Shown: piece by piece, positions 31,835 to 42,743 of the stretch
How positions within the stretch are numbered: position 1 is the first letter of the stretch
Layout of the letters: each line of letters begins with the position of its first letter
Program-made: the position numbers and the translations under genes
Notes under the pieces: generated by a model
What the model was told of the DNA's origin: nothing
The model's database searches: none
The model's input: the letters and a program-made list of their open reading frames with translations, nothing else
Source: Sediminihaliea albiluteola
GTDB taxonomy: Bacteria > Pseudomonadota > Gammaproteobacteria > Pseudomonadales > Halieaceae
Reading direction: 5' to 3'
DNA length: 64,000 nt
Assembly: GCF_014077625.1 (NCBI RefSeq)
Contig: NZ_JACFXU010000018.1
Coordinates: forward strand, 1 to 64,000

Positions 31835-32797
31835 CTAGTGATCCCGCTTTATAGAGAGCGCAGTGACAGCGAGCAAAGCTTCTTTGGCAGGGCTTGGCGG
31901 CAGGTGGGCAATCGCGGCCAGTGCGGCATCGTGATAATGCTGAGCCTGTTGCCGGGTGTAGGTGGTACCGCCGCAGCGATTGACTGCTGCAACAATCTCA
32001 TTGAGCGATTCGCTGGATTTGTTGATGATCGCCTGGCGCACCAGTTCGCGCTCAGCATCGCTGCCCTGCTGCATCACGTGGATAAGAGGCAAGGTGGTTT
32101 TACCTTCAGTGAGATCATCGCCTACATTCTTGCCCATGGCCTCAGGGTTGCCTTCGTAATCGAGCACGTCGTCAATCATCTGAAAGGCGATGCCTAGCTT
32201 GAGGCCAAACTCTGCCATGCTGTCTTGTTCGGCCGGGCTGCAGCCACTGAGTACGGCTGCGCCATAGCAGGCTGCGGCAAACAAAACGGCAGTTTTGCGG
32301 GTGATGACTTCTAGGTAGTCCGCTTCGCTAGTGTCCGGATTGCCGGCGCGGGCTAGTTGTAATACCTCGCCTTCGGCAATGGTGTTGGTGGTGTCGGCCA
32401 TGTGCCGCAATATGGCCATATTGTCCAATTGCACCATCAATTGGAACGCGCGGGTGTAGAGAAAGTCACCTACTAGCACACTGGGCGCATTGCCAAACTC
32501 GGCGTTAGCTGTGGGCCGTCCGCGTCGCAAGCTGGAAATATCTACCACATCGTCGTGGAGTAAGGTGGCGGTGTGGATAAACTCGATTATGGCAGCGAAA
32601 GTTACATGCCGCTCACTGCATTTGCCCAGAGCCGCGCCACACAGTAGCGACAGCAAGGGTCGCAGGCGTTTACCACCAGCATCGACAATATAGTGGCCGA
32701 TGTTTTCAACCATGGACACGTCGGAATGAAGTTGTTCGATAATGAGTTGGTTGACCGCTTCGAACTCTTCGGCAACGCTGGCGCGGATTTGCTGCAT
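31835..32797 (-). CDS. ispB: Octaprenyl (polyprenyl) diphosphate synthase
   Basis: Makes the C40-type isoprenoid tail of ubiquinone. It has 320 residues. The two Asp-rich motifs are LLHDDVVD (first) and MIDDVLDYEGNP (second), with the Arg-rich site GGKRLRP before them. It is divergent from rplU, the same layout as in E. coli and Pseudomonas (ispB next to rplU-rpmA-obg). ATG start at 32797. Confidence 0.96.
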   Translation of the reverse strand: MQQIRASVAEEFEAVNQLIIEQLHSDVSMVENIGHYIVDAGGKRLRPLLSLLCGAALGKCSERHVTFAAIIEFIHTATLLHDDVVDISSLRRGRPTANAEFGNAPSVLVGDFLYTRAFQLMVQLDNMAILRHMADTTNTIAEGEVLQLARAGNPDTSEADYLEVITRKTAVLFAAACYGAAVLSGCSPAEQDSMAEFGLKLGIAFQMIDDVLDYEGNPEAMGKNVGDDLTEGKTTLPLIHVMQQGSDAERELVRQAIINKSSESLNEIVAAVNRCGGTTYTRQQAQHYHDAALAAIAHLPPSPAKEALLAVTALSIKRDH

Positions 32798-32914
32798 AAG
32801 TAGTGGGTGCTAAGGAAAAACGGCATGCTAGGGTGCCCTCAGGGGGCTGTCAAGAAGGGGGCTCGGCTAAGCAGAGCTTTTGCCACCAGTTCTACTTAGA
32901 AAGCCAAATATCCC

Positions 32915-32943
32915 TTGCTAGAGGGCCGTGTTTTCAGTAGAAT
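32915..32943 (+). promoter_or_regulatory. Promoter of rplU-rpmA
   Basis: TTGCTA (32915-32920), a 17-base spacer and TAGAAT (32938-32943), followed by CGCCGCCC. It has the same -10 and spacing as the S10 and alpha operon promoters, with a G+C-rich discriminator. The leader would be about 130 bases. Confidence 0.68.
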
Positions 32944-33018
32944 CGCCGCCCTCTGCATCTGCTTGGTCCTTCCACGGTCTGCAGCAGGTATTTTTAACTG
33001 TTTGTGCCTAGCTCTGCC

Positions 33019-33045
33019 CCCTTTGATTTATAAGGGTTTTTTTTT
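33019..33045 (+). terminator. Terminator-like hairpin in the rplU leader
   Basis: CCCTT (33019-33023), eight-base loop, AAGGG (33032-33036), followed at once by nine T residues. It lies between the predicted promoter and rplU, so it may be a weak attenuator. The stem is only five base pairs. Confidence 0.4.
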
Positions 33046-33078
33046 GAACTGCGAGCAGGCTAATTAAACGGAGTATGT

Positions 33079-33387
33079 ATGTACGCAATTATTGAAAGCG
33101 GTGGCAAGCAGCACCGTGTGAGCGAGGGCGAAACCCTCAAGCTGGAAAAGATCGAAGTTGCCACTGGCGAAACCGTGGAGTTCGACAAAGTACTGATGAT
33201 CGGCGGTGACGCTGTTAAAATCGGTGCTCCGCTTGTTGATGGCGCTAAGGTTACTGCAGAAGTGGTTAACCACGGTCGTCACAAAAAGGTGAAAATCGTC
33301 AAATTCAACCGTCGTAAGCACTCTCGGAAGGAAACTGGCCACCGTCAGTGGTACACCGAAGTGAAAATTACTGGCATCACGGCGTAA
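33079..33387 (+). CDS. rplU: 50S ribosomal protein L21
   Basis: 23S rRNA-binding protein at the solvent side. It has 102 residues starting [18 protein letters not shown], with the C-terminal [28 protein letters not shown] precedes the ATG. 15 bases before rpmA. Confidence 0.97.
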   Translation: MYAIIESGGKQHRVSEGETLKLEKIEVATGETVEFDKVLMIGGDAVKIGAPLVDGAKVTAEVVNHGRHKKVKIVKFNRRKHSRKETGHRQWYTEVKITGITA

Positions 33388-33402
33388 GGGAGATTATCGA
33401 CA

Positions 33403-33660
33403 ATGGCACACAAGAAAGCTGGTGGTAGTACGCGTAATGGACGCGATTCGCAGAGTAAGCGCCTAGGTGTTAAGCGCTTTGGTGGCGAATCAGTTCTGGC
33501 AGGCAACATCATCGTGCGTCAGCGTGGCACACGTTTCCACGCAGGTGACAACGTTCGCATCGGTAAGGACCACACTTTGTTCGCAACTGCAGAAGGTAAA
33601 GTTGAGTTCGTAGTGAAGGGCCCAAAAAGCCGCAAGTATGTTCAGGTGGTGAGCGCCTAA
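33403..33660 (+). CDS. rpmA: 50S ribosomal protein L27
   Basis: Protein whose N-terminal tail reaches the peptidyl transferase centre. It has 85 residues starting [16 protein letters not shown], so it is the unprocessed gammaproteobacterial form. A strong terminator follows, which separates the pair rplU-rpmA from obgE. Confidence 0.97.
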   Translation: MAHKKAGGSTRNGRDSQSKRLGVKRFGGESVLAGNIIVRQRGTRFHAGDNVRIGKDHTLFATAEGKVEFVVKGPKSRKYVQVVSA

Positions 33661-33688
33661 ACATCGGTTCGCGAGAACTGCAGGAAAG

Positions 33689-33716
33689 GCCTCGTCAGAT
33701 GACGGGGCTTTTTTTT
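33689..33716 (+). terminator. Intrinsic terminator after rpmA
   Basis: GCCTCGTC, loop AGAT, GACGGGGC (8 bp with one G-T pair) and T8. It lies 28 bases after the rpmA stop. Confidence 0.9.
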
Positions 33717-33764
33717 GCCTGTTGTACCAGCACCACATCGCAGCATTTGACTGAAATGGTATAA

Positions 33765-35011
<1,247 letters not shown>

Positions 35012-35012
<1 letters not shown>

Positions 35013-36142
35013 TGCAGGCCGGTATTGAGCGCAGCGAGATAGCAGCTGCCAAGCGCTGGGTAGTAAAAGTTGGCAGCGCCTTATTAACCGATGACGGGCG
35101 CGGCCTCGATCAAAAGATCATTGCCGCTTTGGTGGCGCAGCTGGCGGATTTGCGCAGCAAAGGCTGCGAAGTGGTCTTGGTGTCCAGTGGTGCTGTCGCC
35201 GCCGGCTTAGTGCGCTTAGGTTGGCGTGGTCGCCCGACCGCTCTGCATGATTTACAGGCCGCGGCAGCAGTTGGACAGTCGGTGCTGGTGCAGAGCTATG
35301 AAAACGCTTTTAAAGATTACGATATCGCCACCGCTCAAATTTTACTGGGTCATGACGATGTCCTGGCTCGGGATCGCTACCTCAATGCGCGGGGCACCTT
35401 GACGACCTTGATGCGTTTGGGGGTGATGCCAATCGTCAATGAAAACGATACCGTGGTCACCGATGAGATCCGCTTTGGCGATAACGATACCCTAGCGGCC
35501 TTGGTGGCTAACCTCATTGATGCCGACGCTTTGTTGCTATTGACCGATCAGCAGGGGCTGTTTGATGCCGACCCGCGCAGTCATCCAGATGCCAAGTTGG
35601 TACAGCAATGCGATGTCCATGCGCCAGAATTGGATGACATGGCAGGTGATGGCGGGGTATTGGGTCGCGGTGGCATGGTCACTAAGCTGCGCGCCGCGCG
35701 ATTAGCGGCGCGCTCTGGCACCGAGACGGTGATTGCCCTGGGTCGTGAGGCTGACATCATCGCCAAGGTTGCCCGAGGTGATAATATAGGCACTTGGCTG
35801 CGCACCGGTAAGCAGCCGCAGAATGCGCGCAAGCAGTGGCTGGCGGGTATGCTACGGGTCCCAGGTAGTGTCGAACTCGACGACGGTGCCGTGCGAGTGT
35901 TGCGCGAATCAGGCCGCAGTCTGCTACCAGTGGGTGTCCGTGCAGTGCAGGGTAATTTTCAGCGGGGCGATATGGTAGCCTGTCGCGATAGTCAGGGCCG
36001 GGAAGTCGCTCGGGGACTGATTAATTACAGTGCGGTGGAAGCGCGTCAGCTGCAGGGGCAACCCTCCTCTGCCATTGAGGATATTCTCGGTTATCAGGGC
36101 GACGCAGAGTTGATCCATCGAGACAACTTAGTGATTCTGTAG
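35012..36142 (+). CDS. proB: Glutamate 5-kinase
   Basis: First step of proline synthesis, phosphorylating glutamate. The N-terminal amino acid kinase domain ([34 protein letters not shown]) is followed by a C-terminal PUA domain from about residue 280. ATG at 35012 overlaps the obgE stop by one base (TGATG); a GTG directly before it is also in frame. 376 residues. Confidence 0.96.
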
Positions 36143-36168
36143 CGACTCGGTATTTCTAAGCATTACAA

Positions 36169-36199
36169 GCGGGCCTGAGTATGGAATAATCGCCCGCTT
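36169..36199 (+). terminator. Weak hairpin after proB
   Basis: GCGGGC (36169-36174) and GCCCGC (36192-36197) with a 17-base loop, followed by a short TTTCT. It might end the obgE-proB transcript. The loop is long and the T run short. Confidence 0.3.
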
Positions 36200-36220
36200 T
36201 CTACCCCCATCGGAAGGTTC

Positions 36221-37132
36221 ATGACAGCGTCACCCACGCTTCTTCTCAGCATTTATTGCATCGCCATCGCTCTATTTTCATTATTGGGCGGGCTGCTCCC
36301 TTCGTGGGTGCGGATGACGCATATTCGCACCCAACTGATTATGAGCTTTGTGTCGGGCTTAATGCTGGGCGTAGCCTTCTTTCATTTACTGCCGCACAGC
36401 ATAGCGCTGCAGGAAAGCGATCAGGCCGTGGATATATCGGTGTGGTGGCTAATGACCGGTTTGATCGTCATGCTGCTGTTATTGCGCATGTTTCATTTTC
36501 ACCAGCACGATTTCAGCCATGATGAGCACGCTCATGGGCAGGGCCATGCTCACAAGCATGACCATGACCATGGCCATGATGGGCCCAAGACCAGAGTGAA
36601 TGGTTTGAGCTGGGTCGGCATTGCGCTGGGTTTGGCTCTGCATACCCTAATTGATGGCGTGGCCTTAGGCGCTGTATTACAGGGTGAGGCCACCACTGGT
36701 ACTGGCATTGCCGGCTTGCTCGGGGTGGGGGTGTTCTTAGCCATTTTGTTGCACAAGCCCCTCGATGCCATTTCCATAATCACCGTCATGGAGGCCGGTG
36801 GCTGGAGCCGTTCAGCCCGCACCTTGGCTAATGTTGCCTTTGCCCTTATGTGCCCCTTGGGCGCCATGCTATTTTATTTTGGCGTAGATCTTTTGGGCCC
36901 TGCGCGACACTATGGGGTGGCTGTGGCGCTGGCTTTCTCGGCCGGGGCGTTTATCTGTATCGCCTTGAGTGACCTCTTGCCTGAGGTGCATTTTCATAGC
37001 CATGACCGCGGCAAGCTCACCTTCGCTTTTCTGGCAGGCATTGTGTTGGCCTATAGTATTGGTAGTCTGGAGCCGGCGAGCGCTCATGTCGCACACGGCC
37101 AAGAGGAGCACACTGTATGGTTAAGCGAGTAA
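36221..37132 (+). CDS. ZIP family metal transporter
   Basis: Inner-membrane importer for zinc or another divalent metal, 303 residues with about eight predicted helices. The cytoplasmic-type loop at about residues 88-122 is very rich in His (HFHQHDFSHDEHAHGQGHAH and following), as in ZIP proteins. The metal-site helices are visible in LALHTLIDGVALGA (HxxxDG) and ILLHKPLDAISI (HKxxE/D-like). The direction of transport cannot be read from sequence. The downstream methyltransferase gene overlaps by 16 bp. Confidence 0.85.
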   Translation: MTASPTLLLSIYCIAIALFSLLGGLLPSWVRMTHIRTQLIMSFVSGLMLGVAFFHLLPHSIALQESDQAVDISVWWLMTGLIVMLLLLRMFHFHQHDFSHDEHAHGQGHAHKHDHDHGHDGPKTRVNGLSWVGIALGLALHTLIDGVALGAVLQGEATTGTGIAGLLGVGVFLAILLHKPLDAISIITVMEAGGWSRSARTLANVAFALMCPLGAMLFYFGVDLLGPARHYGVAVALAFSAGAFICIALSDLLPEVHFHSHDRGKLTFAFLAGIVLAYSIGSLEPASAHVAHGQEEHTVWLSE

Positions 37133-37566
37133 TTTATCCGCCGCTGTGGCTGGTGATCGCTCTGGTATCGGTTTTTGCGCTGAATGAATTCTTGCCAGGC
37201 CCGCGCTTTACTGGACTTGCTAGTCAGCTTATTGGGGGCGCCATTTTACTCTTTGGTCTCGCTTTGCTGGTCCTGGCAGGTGGCCTATTTAAGCGTGCCG
37301 GTACCGATATGATTCCCTTTAAAAACGTCACTGCATTAGTGACTGAAGGTGTTTACTCTTGGACACGCAACCCGATGTACTTAGGTATGGCCTTAGTCCT
37401 TCTTAGCGCTGCGGTGACTGTAGGCGCCAGCACAGCGCTGCTGATACCGCCGCTCTTTATGCTGGTTATTGAGTGGCGCTACATCCGACCGGAAGAGGCT
37501 ATGCTGCGTGATTTATTTGGCCAGCAATACCTCGACTACTGCCAGAATGTACGGCGCTGGCTGTAA
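37117..37566 (+). CDS. Isoprenylcysteine carboxyl methyltransferase family protein
   Basis: Small integral membrane protein, 149 residues, about four helices. The C-terminal part has the S-adenosylmethionine-binding pattern of the ICMT/PEMT family: TEGVYSWTRNPMYLGM, then EWRYIRPEEAMLRDLFGQQY. The substrate of bacterial members is mostly unknown; lipid or small-molecule methylation is possible. It overlaps the ZIP gene by 16 bp, so they are cotranscribed, and it converges on hemH with 6 bp between. Confidence 0.8.
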   Translation: MVKRVIYPPLWLVIALVSVFALNEFLPGPRFTGLASQLIGGAILLFGLALLVLAGGLFKRAGTDMIPFKNVTALVTEGVYSWTRNPMYLGMALVLLSAAVTVGASTALLIPPLFMLVIEWRYIRPEEAMLRDLFGQQYLDYCQNVRRWL

Positions 37567-37572
37567 GCGCTG

Positions 37573-38655
37573 TTACTGCTCGGCGCCTAGCTTGAGCGCC
37601 CGATCCTGAGTTCGACCATCACTTTCTGCCTGGGCCAGCCAAGTGGCCAAGTGCTCCATCACGATTTGCTCTAGGGCATCAATGTGTCCTGCTTGGGCAT
37701 TGAGGCAGGGGATATATTCAAAACGCTCACCGCCGGCGCCAAGGAAATAGCCTTTATTTTCAACCGCGATTTCTTCCAGTGTTTCCAAGCAATCTGAGGA
37801 AAAGCCCGGGCACACTATCTGCACCGATTTAATGCCCTGTTCTGGCATGGCTTTGAGGCTTGCATCCAAATAGGGCTGCAACCAAGCGGCGCGCCCAAAG
37901 CGGGACTGAAAGGCAGTCATATATTCATGCTCTTCTAAGCCCAGCGCTTCGGCAACTAAGCGCGAAGTTTTTAAACACTGGCAGTGGTAGGGGTCGCCTC
38001 GGTCGAGGTAGGCCTGGGGTTCGCCGTGGAATGAAAAAATCAGCTTGTCGGCGCGCTCATGCTGTTGCCAGTGTTCACGAATGCTGTTGGCCACTGCCGC
38101 AATATAGGCGGGGTGGTCGTGGTACTGGCTGATAAAGTGCAGCTCTGGCAGCCAGCGCCGGCGGCGGAAGTCCTGGCTCAGGGCATCGAAGGTCGAGGCG
38201 GTAGTGGAGCAACTGTATTGTGGGTACAGGGGCAGGACCAATAATTGTCTTGCGCCGCGGTTCCAGAGAGACTGCAGCTTTTGGGCAATTGATGGATTGC
38301 CATAGCGCATAGCGAAGTCGACCACGACGCGTTCCCCGCAGCGCGCGCTGAGCGCTGCCTGTAGGGCCTCTGCTTGGGCTTTGGTGTTTAGCAGTAGTGG
38401 TGAGCCCTCTTCGGTCCAAATGCTGGCATAGGACTGGGCTGAGCGCGCTGGGCGTATGTTAAGAATGACCCCGTGCAATATAAACCACCATACCAAGCGC
38501 GGTATTTCGACCACCCTGGGGTCCGATAGAAACTGCTTTAGATAGCGCCGCAGCGCCCTCTTTTCAGCAGCATCAGGGGTGCCGAGGTTGGTCAGCAGTA
38601 CGCCAATTCGGGGCTTATCGCTGTGCTTAAAGTTGTCTGTGCCAATGTATTTCAT
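37573..38655 (-). CDS. hemH: Ferrochelatase
   Basis: Inserts iron into protoporphyrin IX, the last step of haem synthesis. The ATG at 38655 gives 360 residues and the start MKYIGTDNFKHSDKPRIGVL; the frame is open for 17 more codons upstream, which do not fit. Conserved parts are LLTNLGTPDA, LPLYPQYSCSTTAS, the active-site FSFHGEPQAY and QSRFGRAAWLQPY. The C-terminus is short, ending in a charged tail. Confidence 0.95.
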   Translation of the reverse strand: MKYIGTDNFKHSDKPRIGVLLTNLGTPDAAEKRALRRYLKQFLSDPRVVEIPRLVWWFILHGVILNIRPARSAQSYASIWTEEGSPLLLNTKAQAEALQAALSARCGERVVVDFAMRYGNPSIAQKLQSLWNRGARQLLVLPLYPQYSCSTTASTFDALSQDFRRRRWLPELHFISQYHDHPAYIAAVANSIREHWQQHERADKLIFSFHGEPQAYLDRGDPYHCQCLKTSRLVAEALGLEEHEYMTAFQSRFGRAAWLQPYLDASLKAMPEQGIKSVQIVCPGFSSDCLETLEEIAVENKGYFLGAGGERFEYIPCLNAQAGHIDALEQIVMEHLATWLAQAESDGRTQDRALKLGAEQ

Positions 38656-38788
38656 AGTGCGCGCCAATATACGGTTGTAGTCTAGTAATGCCAAGCAGAT
38701 AGGCACTTTATTGAGCGGCTATGGCGATGGACGAGTTAGCGCCACACTTGCTAAAGTGAGGCCAAAACCCATAGCAATAGGCCTTTTA

Positions 38789-40219
38789 ATGCTAACAATA
38801 ACACGCTTCCTGTTTGCTTTTATTGTCACTAGTAGCGCGCTGACAGTCAGTGCTGCTGCACCTGAGTCGATGCTCAAAGAGCTCGATCAGCGCGCTGCGC
38901 AATACGCGCAGCTAGCCCAGTCTATTTGGGATAAAGCGGAGCTGGGCTACCTTGAAACAGAGAGTTCAGCTCTACTGCAAGACACACTCAAAGCCGAAGG
39001 TTTTAGCATTGACAGCGCTGTGGCCGATATTCCCACAGCATTTGTGGCCAGTTATGGCTCAGGCGCTCCGGTCATTGCTTTGCTAGCGGAGTTTGACGCG
39101 CTGCCGGGTATTTCTCAGTCTGCTGCTGCCGTGCGCGAAGAGCTGGCCGACAAGAGCTCTGGGCACGCTTGTGGTCACCATCTTTTCGGTGCCGGCTCTA
39201 CGGCGGCGGCAATTGCCATCAAAAACTGGCTGCAGGAGCAGGACTTGCCCGGTACGGTGCGCCTCTATGGGACACCGGCAGAAGAGGGCGGCAGCGGTAA
39301 AGTGTATCTAGTGCGCGCCGGACTGTTTGCCGACGTTGATGCGGTGCTGGTCTGGCATCCTTCCGATGCCAATGCCGTCAACCCGGCAACAAGCTTGGCT
39401 AATAAGTCCGCTAAATTCCGCTTTCATGGCATATCTTCTCACGCAGCTGTAGCGCCAGAGCGCGGGCGCTCGGCTTTAGATGGTGTTGAGGCGATGAATT
39501 ACATGGTCAACATGATGCGCGAACACATCCCACAGGAGTCACGGATTCACTATGTGATAAGCAGTGGCGGATCGGCGCCCAATGTGGTGCCAGACTTTGC
39601 CGAAGTGTTTTACTACGTGCGCCATCCCCAAGCAGCTCAACTAGAGCTAATATGGCAGCGCGTGATGGCCGCCGCTGAAGGCGCAGCCCAGGGGACAGGG
39701 ACCACCATGGAAGCTGAGGTGATTCATGGCAATCACAGCATGTTGCCAAATAAAACACTAGCCACTGCGATGCATCGGCGCCTCGAGCAGGTTGGCGGTG
39801 TGCACTACAACGCCAAAGAACAAGCCTATGCACAGCAGATCAGTAGTAGCCTTGATCAGAGCCAAGTACTTAAAGGTCAAGAGCAGCAGATTGAGCCGAT
39901 GCGCCTAGAACAGGGTATGGGTTCGACCGATGTAGGGGATGTGAGTTGGCAGGTGCCCACCGTTGAGATGCGTGCAGCCACTTGGGTGCCGGGGACGGCG
40001 CCGCACAGTTGGCAGGCGATTGCGGCAGGCGGCACTTCCATCGGTCATAAGGGTATGATGGTGGCGGCCAAAACCATGGCCTTGACCGCCGCTGATTTGT
40101 ATCAGCAGCCAGCGCTACTGCAGGCCGCTAAAGAGGAGTTTGAGCAGCGCCGTGGTAAAGATTTCCACTATCAAGCATTACTTGGTGATCGCGAGCCACC
40201 ACTCGATTATCGCCGTTAA
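38789..40219 (+). CDS. Exported M20-family amidohydrolase, AbgB-like
   Basis: Predicted metal-dependent aminoacyl or aminobenzoyl-glutamate hydrolase. The ATG at 38789 places a Sec signal peptide at the start (FLFAFIVTSSALTVSA, cleavage before AAPES), so the protein is probably periplasmic; the open frame begins 78 bases earlier. The metal-site motifs are ALLAEFDALPG, SGHACGHHLFGAG and GTPAEEGGSGK, and the lid domain follows (FHGISSHAAVAPERGRSALD). 476 residues. E. coli AbgB is cytoplasmic, so export is a difference. Confidence 0.85.
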   Translation: MLTITRFLFAFIVTSSALTVSAAAPESMLKELDQRAAQYAQLAQSIWDKAELGYLETESSALLQDTLKAEGFSIDSAVADIPTAFVASYGSGAPVIALLAEFDALPGISQSAAAVREELADKSSGHACGHHLFGAGSTAAAIAIKNWLQEQDLPGTVRLYGTPAEEGGSGKVYLVRAGLFADVDAVLVWHPSDANAVNPATSLANKSAKFRFHGISSHAAVAPERGRSALDGVEAMNYMVNMMREHIPQESRIHYVISSGGSAPNVVPDFAEVFYYVRHPQAAQLELIWQRVMAAAEGAAQGTGTTMEAEVIHGNHSMLPNKTLATAMHRRLEQVGGVHYNAKEQAYAQQISSSLDQSQVLKGQEQQIEPMRLEQGMGSTDVGDVSWQVPTVEMRAATWVPGTAPHSWQAIAAGGTSIGHKGMMVAAKTMALTAADLYQQPALLQAAKEEFEQRRGKDFHYQALLGDREPPLDYRR

Positions 40220-40243
40220 TATAACCTTTAATAAGGAGAGGGC

Positions 40244-41044
40244 ATGAGCCTCAGTGAACAATTTAAATTGGATGGTAAGGTCGCTTTAATTACCGGCGGA
40301 GGCAAGGGTATTGGTGCTGGTATAGCACGCACCTTTGCCGAAGCTGGCGCCAAAGTAGCGATTGCTGCCCGCACTCGAACCGATCTAGAACAGGTTGCTG
40401 CCGAGGTGGCGAAGTTGGGTAGCGAGGCCTTGGTTATTGAGGCCGATGTGCTCGACTATGATCAGTTGCGCGCTCTGGCACCGCAGGTCATAAAGCACTT
40501 CGGCCGCCTAGACATTCTGGTCAATAATGCCGGTGGCGGGCCGCCTCGTCCCACCGCTGAGATCAGCGTGGAAGAGTTTGAGTATGTCTTTCGCTTTAAT
40601 GTCAGTACCGCCTATGAGCTCACCCGAAGCTGCGTGCCGCTGATGGTGGAAACCGCCGGTGGCGGTGTGGTGCTGAATATCTCTTCGGTGGCTGGTGAAA
40701 AACCTGCGCCCTGTTTTGCCGCTTACGGTACGGCCAAGGCCGCGCTGAGTTACCTGACTCGAGTACTAGCGCAAGAGTACGCACCTAAGGTACGGGTCAA
40801 TGCTATAGCGGTGGGCTCAACTCGTACTGATGCTCTGCAGGCAGTACTCAATGATGAAATTGAGAAAACCATGGTAGAACTGACACCTTTGGCAAGGTTG
40901 GGTGAGGTGGAAGATGTTGCCATGGGCGCACTCTATCTTTGTTCCCCGGCGGCATCTTATGTCAGCGGCGATATTCTTGGGCTCAACGGCGGTTTGGAGC
41001 GTTTGAATATGAAAATGCCCCGGGCTTGGGGTGGCGAGCACTGA
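40244..41044 (+). CDS. Short-chain dehydrogenase/reductase
   Basis: NAD(P)-dependent alcohol/ketone oxidoreductase, 266 residues. Classical SDR marks are TGGGKGIG at 18-24, NNAG at 94-97, Ser147/148, Tyr161 and Lys165 (YGTAK). It resembles 7-alpha-hydroxysteroid and 3-oxoacyl reductases; the substrate is not known. AAGGAGAG gives a strong ribosome site. A hairpin terminator follows. Confidence 0.9.
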   Translation: MSLSEQFKLDGKVALITGGGKGIGAGIARTFAEAGAKVAIAARTRTDLEQVAAEVAKLGSEALVIEADVLDYDQLRALAPQVIKHFGRLDILVNNAGGGPPRPTAEISVEEFEYVFRFNVSTAYELTRSCVPLMVETAGGGVVLNISSVAGEKPAPCFAAYGTAKAALSYLTRVLAQEYAPKVRVNAIAVGSTRTDALQAVLNDEIEKTMVELTPLARLGEVEDVAMGALYLCSPAASYVSGDILGLNGGLERLNMKMPRAWGGEH

Positions 41045-41073
41045 TCCTGCTCCCATCTGCCTAACTAGCATCT

Positions 41074-41098
41074 GGCCCCAGTGCTACTGGGGCCTTTA
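41074..41098 (+). terminator. Intrinsic terminator after the SDR gene
   Basis: GGCCCCAGT (41074-41082), loop GCT, ACTGGGGCC (41086-41094), then TTTATC. The nine-base-pair stem is perfect but the T run is short. Confidence 0.7.
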
Positions 41099-41201
41099 TC
41101 ACCCTTGGTTCAATAAGCTGGCGCAATGATCCGCTCTATACCTTGCTAGCTTCGCCTAGTCCCGCTTCAATAGCTAAAGCAATTAATTTTGGAGTGTAGC
41201 T

Positions 41202-42743
41202 ATGAGCAGCAATAACGACCCCAATCATCTTTCGCGCCGGGAAGTCCTGCGTAACGGTGCCTCACTGGCTGCGGCTGCCGCACTGCCCCTATCCCTAAAC
41301 GTCAGCGCCGACAGTAGCGGGCTCAGCGCCGCCGAGTATCGCCAGTACGATGGCTTGGGCTTGGCCAGCCTGGTGCGCAAAGGTGAGGTCTCTGCACTGG
41401 AGTTGCTAGAGCTGGCCATTGCCCAGACAGAGGCGCTCAACCCGACACTAAACTGTGTGGTAGAAAAGCTCTACGACCATGCCCGCCAACATATTGCCGC
41501 GGGCCTGCCTGAGGGCCCATTTGCGGGAGTCCCCTTTGTGCTCAAGGATTTGGGCATGATGTTAGAAGGCACTGTGACCAATAACGGTTCGCGCTTCTAC
41601 GCCGGTGCTAAGGCGAGCTACACCAGCACACTTGTGCAGCGCTATCAGCAAGCTGGCCTAGTGATTTTTGGCAAATCTGCCAGCCCTGAGTTTGGCGCTA
41701 CGCCAACCACAGAGTCGATACTTTTTGGCGATACCCCCAACCCTTGGCGTTTATCGTATACCCCAGGCGGTTCATCGGGTGGGTCTGCGGCGGCGGTGGC
41801 CGCGGGTATTTTGCCTTTGGCTAATGCCACAGATGGCGGCGGCTCGATCCGCATTCCGGCCTCTTGCTGCGGCCTCTTTGGCATGAAGCCAAGCCGTGGT
41901 CGCACACCTCAAGGCCCTATGGTCTTAGATTCGGATTTTTCTGTGGCTCACGCGGTCACCCGCAGCGTACGGGACTGCGCGGCACTGCTCGATGCCACTA
42001 GCGGCCCAGAGCCGGGGCAAACGGTGATTGCACCAGCGTCACAGAGCAGTTTTCTATCGGCTTCGCAGACCCCGCCCCCTAAGTTGAGAATTGGCCTGAT
42101 CACGGTGCCAGTGACCCACAGCCCGGTTGACCCCGAGTGTCGTAAAGCCACAGCTAACACTGCGCGGCTATGCGAAAGCCTCGGTCATTCGGTGGAGGAG
42201 ATCAGCTTGCCAGTTGATCCACAGGAGTTCTTTGAGGGCTATGGCGCGATTTCAGCGGCGGGTACGGTCAATCGCGTTCAGCAGCGAGAGAGGGAGCTCG
42301 GTCGCAGTGTGACAGAAAATGATTTAGAGCCGATCAACTGGTTTATGTATCAGCGCGGGCGCAATAATCTCGCAGTGGATTTGCATCGCGGCCGCATGAC
42401 AGTGGCTCGAGTGGCCCGCAGTATTGCGCTGCTGCAACAAGACTACGATGTGCTGCTATCGCCAACCATGGCCACACCGCCCGTTAAGCTGGGTAAACTG
42501 AGCCTCAACCAACCCTACCCAGATTACGAGCGCGAGGCCATCAGCTTCTCCGCCTTTACTTCGCTGTATAACGCCACCGGGCAGCCAGCGATGTCGCTGC
42601 CTTTGCACTGGACTCCAGATGGTTTGCCGGTCGGCGTGATGTTTGCCGGGCGCTACGGCGAAGAGGCCTTGCTGTATCAATTGGCCGGTCAATTGGAACA
42701 GGCGCAGCCTTGGTTTAATCGTCTGCCCCCGAGCATCGTATGA
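41202..42743 (+). CDS. Amidase-signature hydrolase with a Tat-type signal
   Basis: Amidase of the Ser-cisSer-Lys family, 513 residues. Catalytic residues are Lys115 (FVLKDLG), Ser191 (GGSSGGS) and Ser215 (GGGSIRIPAS), spaced 76 and 24 apart as in the family. The N-terminus LSRREVLRNG followed by an Ala/Leu-rich stretch looks like a twin-arginine signal, so periplasmic location is likely. The substrate is unknown. Its stop overlaps the next hydrolase gene (ATGA), so the two probably act together. Confidence 0.87.
   Translation: MSSNNDPNHLSRREVLRNGASLAAAAALPLSLNVSADSSGLSAAEYRQYDGLGLASLVRKGEVSALELLELAIAQTEALNPTLNCVVEKLYDHARQHIAAGLPEGPFAGVPFVLKDLGMMLEGTVTNNGSRFYAGAKASYTSTLVQRYQQAGLVIFGKSASPEFGATPTTESILFGDTPNPWRLSYTPGGSSGGSAAAVAAGILPLANATDGGGSIRIPASCCGLFGMKPSRGRTPQGPMVLDSDFSVAHAVTRSVRDCAALLDATSGPEPGQTVIAPASQSSFLSASQTPPPKLRIGLITVPVTHSPVDPECRKATANTARLCESLGHSVEEISLPVDPQEFFEGYGAISAAGTVNRVQQRERELGRSVTENDLEPINWFMYQRGRNNLAVDLHRGRMTVARVARSIALLQQDYDVLLSPTMATPPVKLGKLSLNQPYPDYEREAISFSAFTSLYNATGQPAMSLPLHWTPDGLPVGVMFAGRYGEEALLYQLAGQLEQAQPWFNRLPPSIV

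Noticed and set aside
36500-36590. DNA repeats in the His-rich ZIP loop as a tandem repeat element
   Set aside because: Explained by His and Asp codons in the coding sequence.
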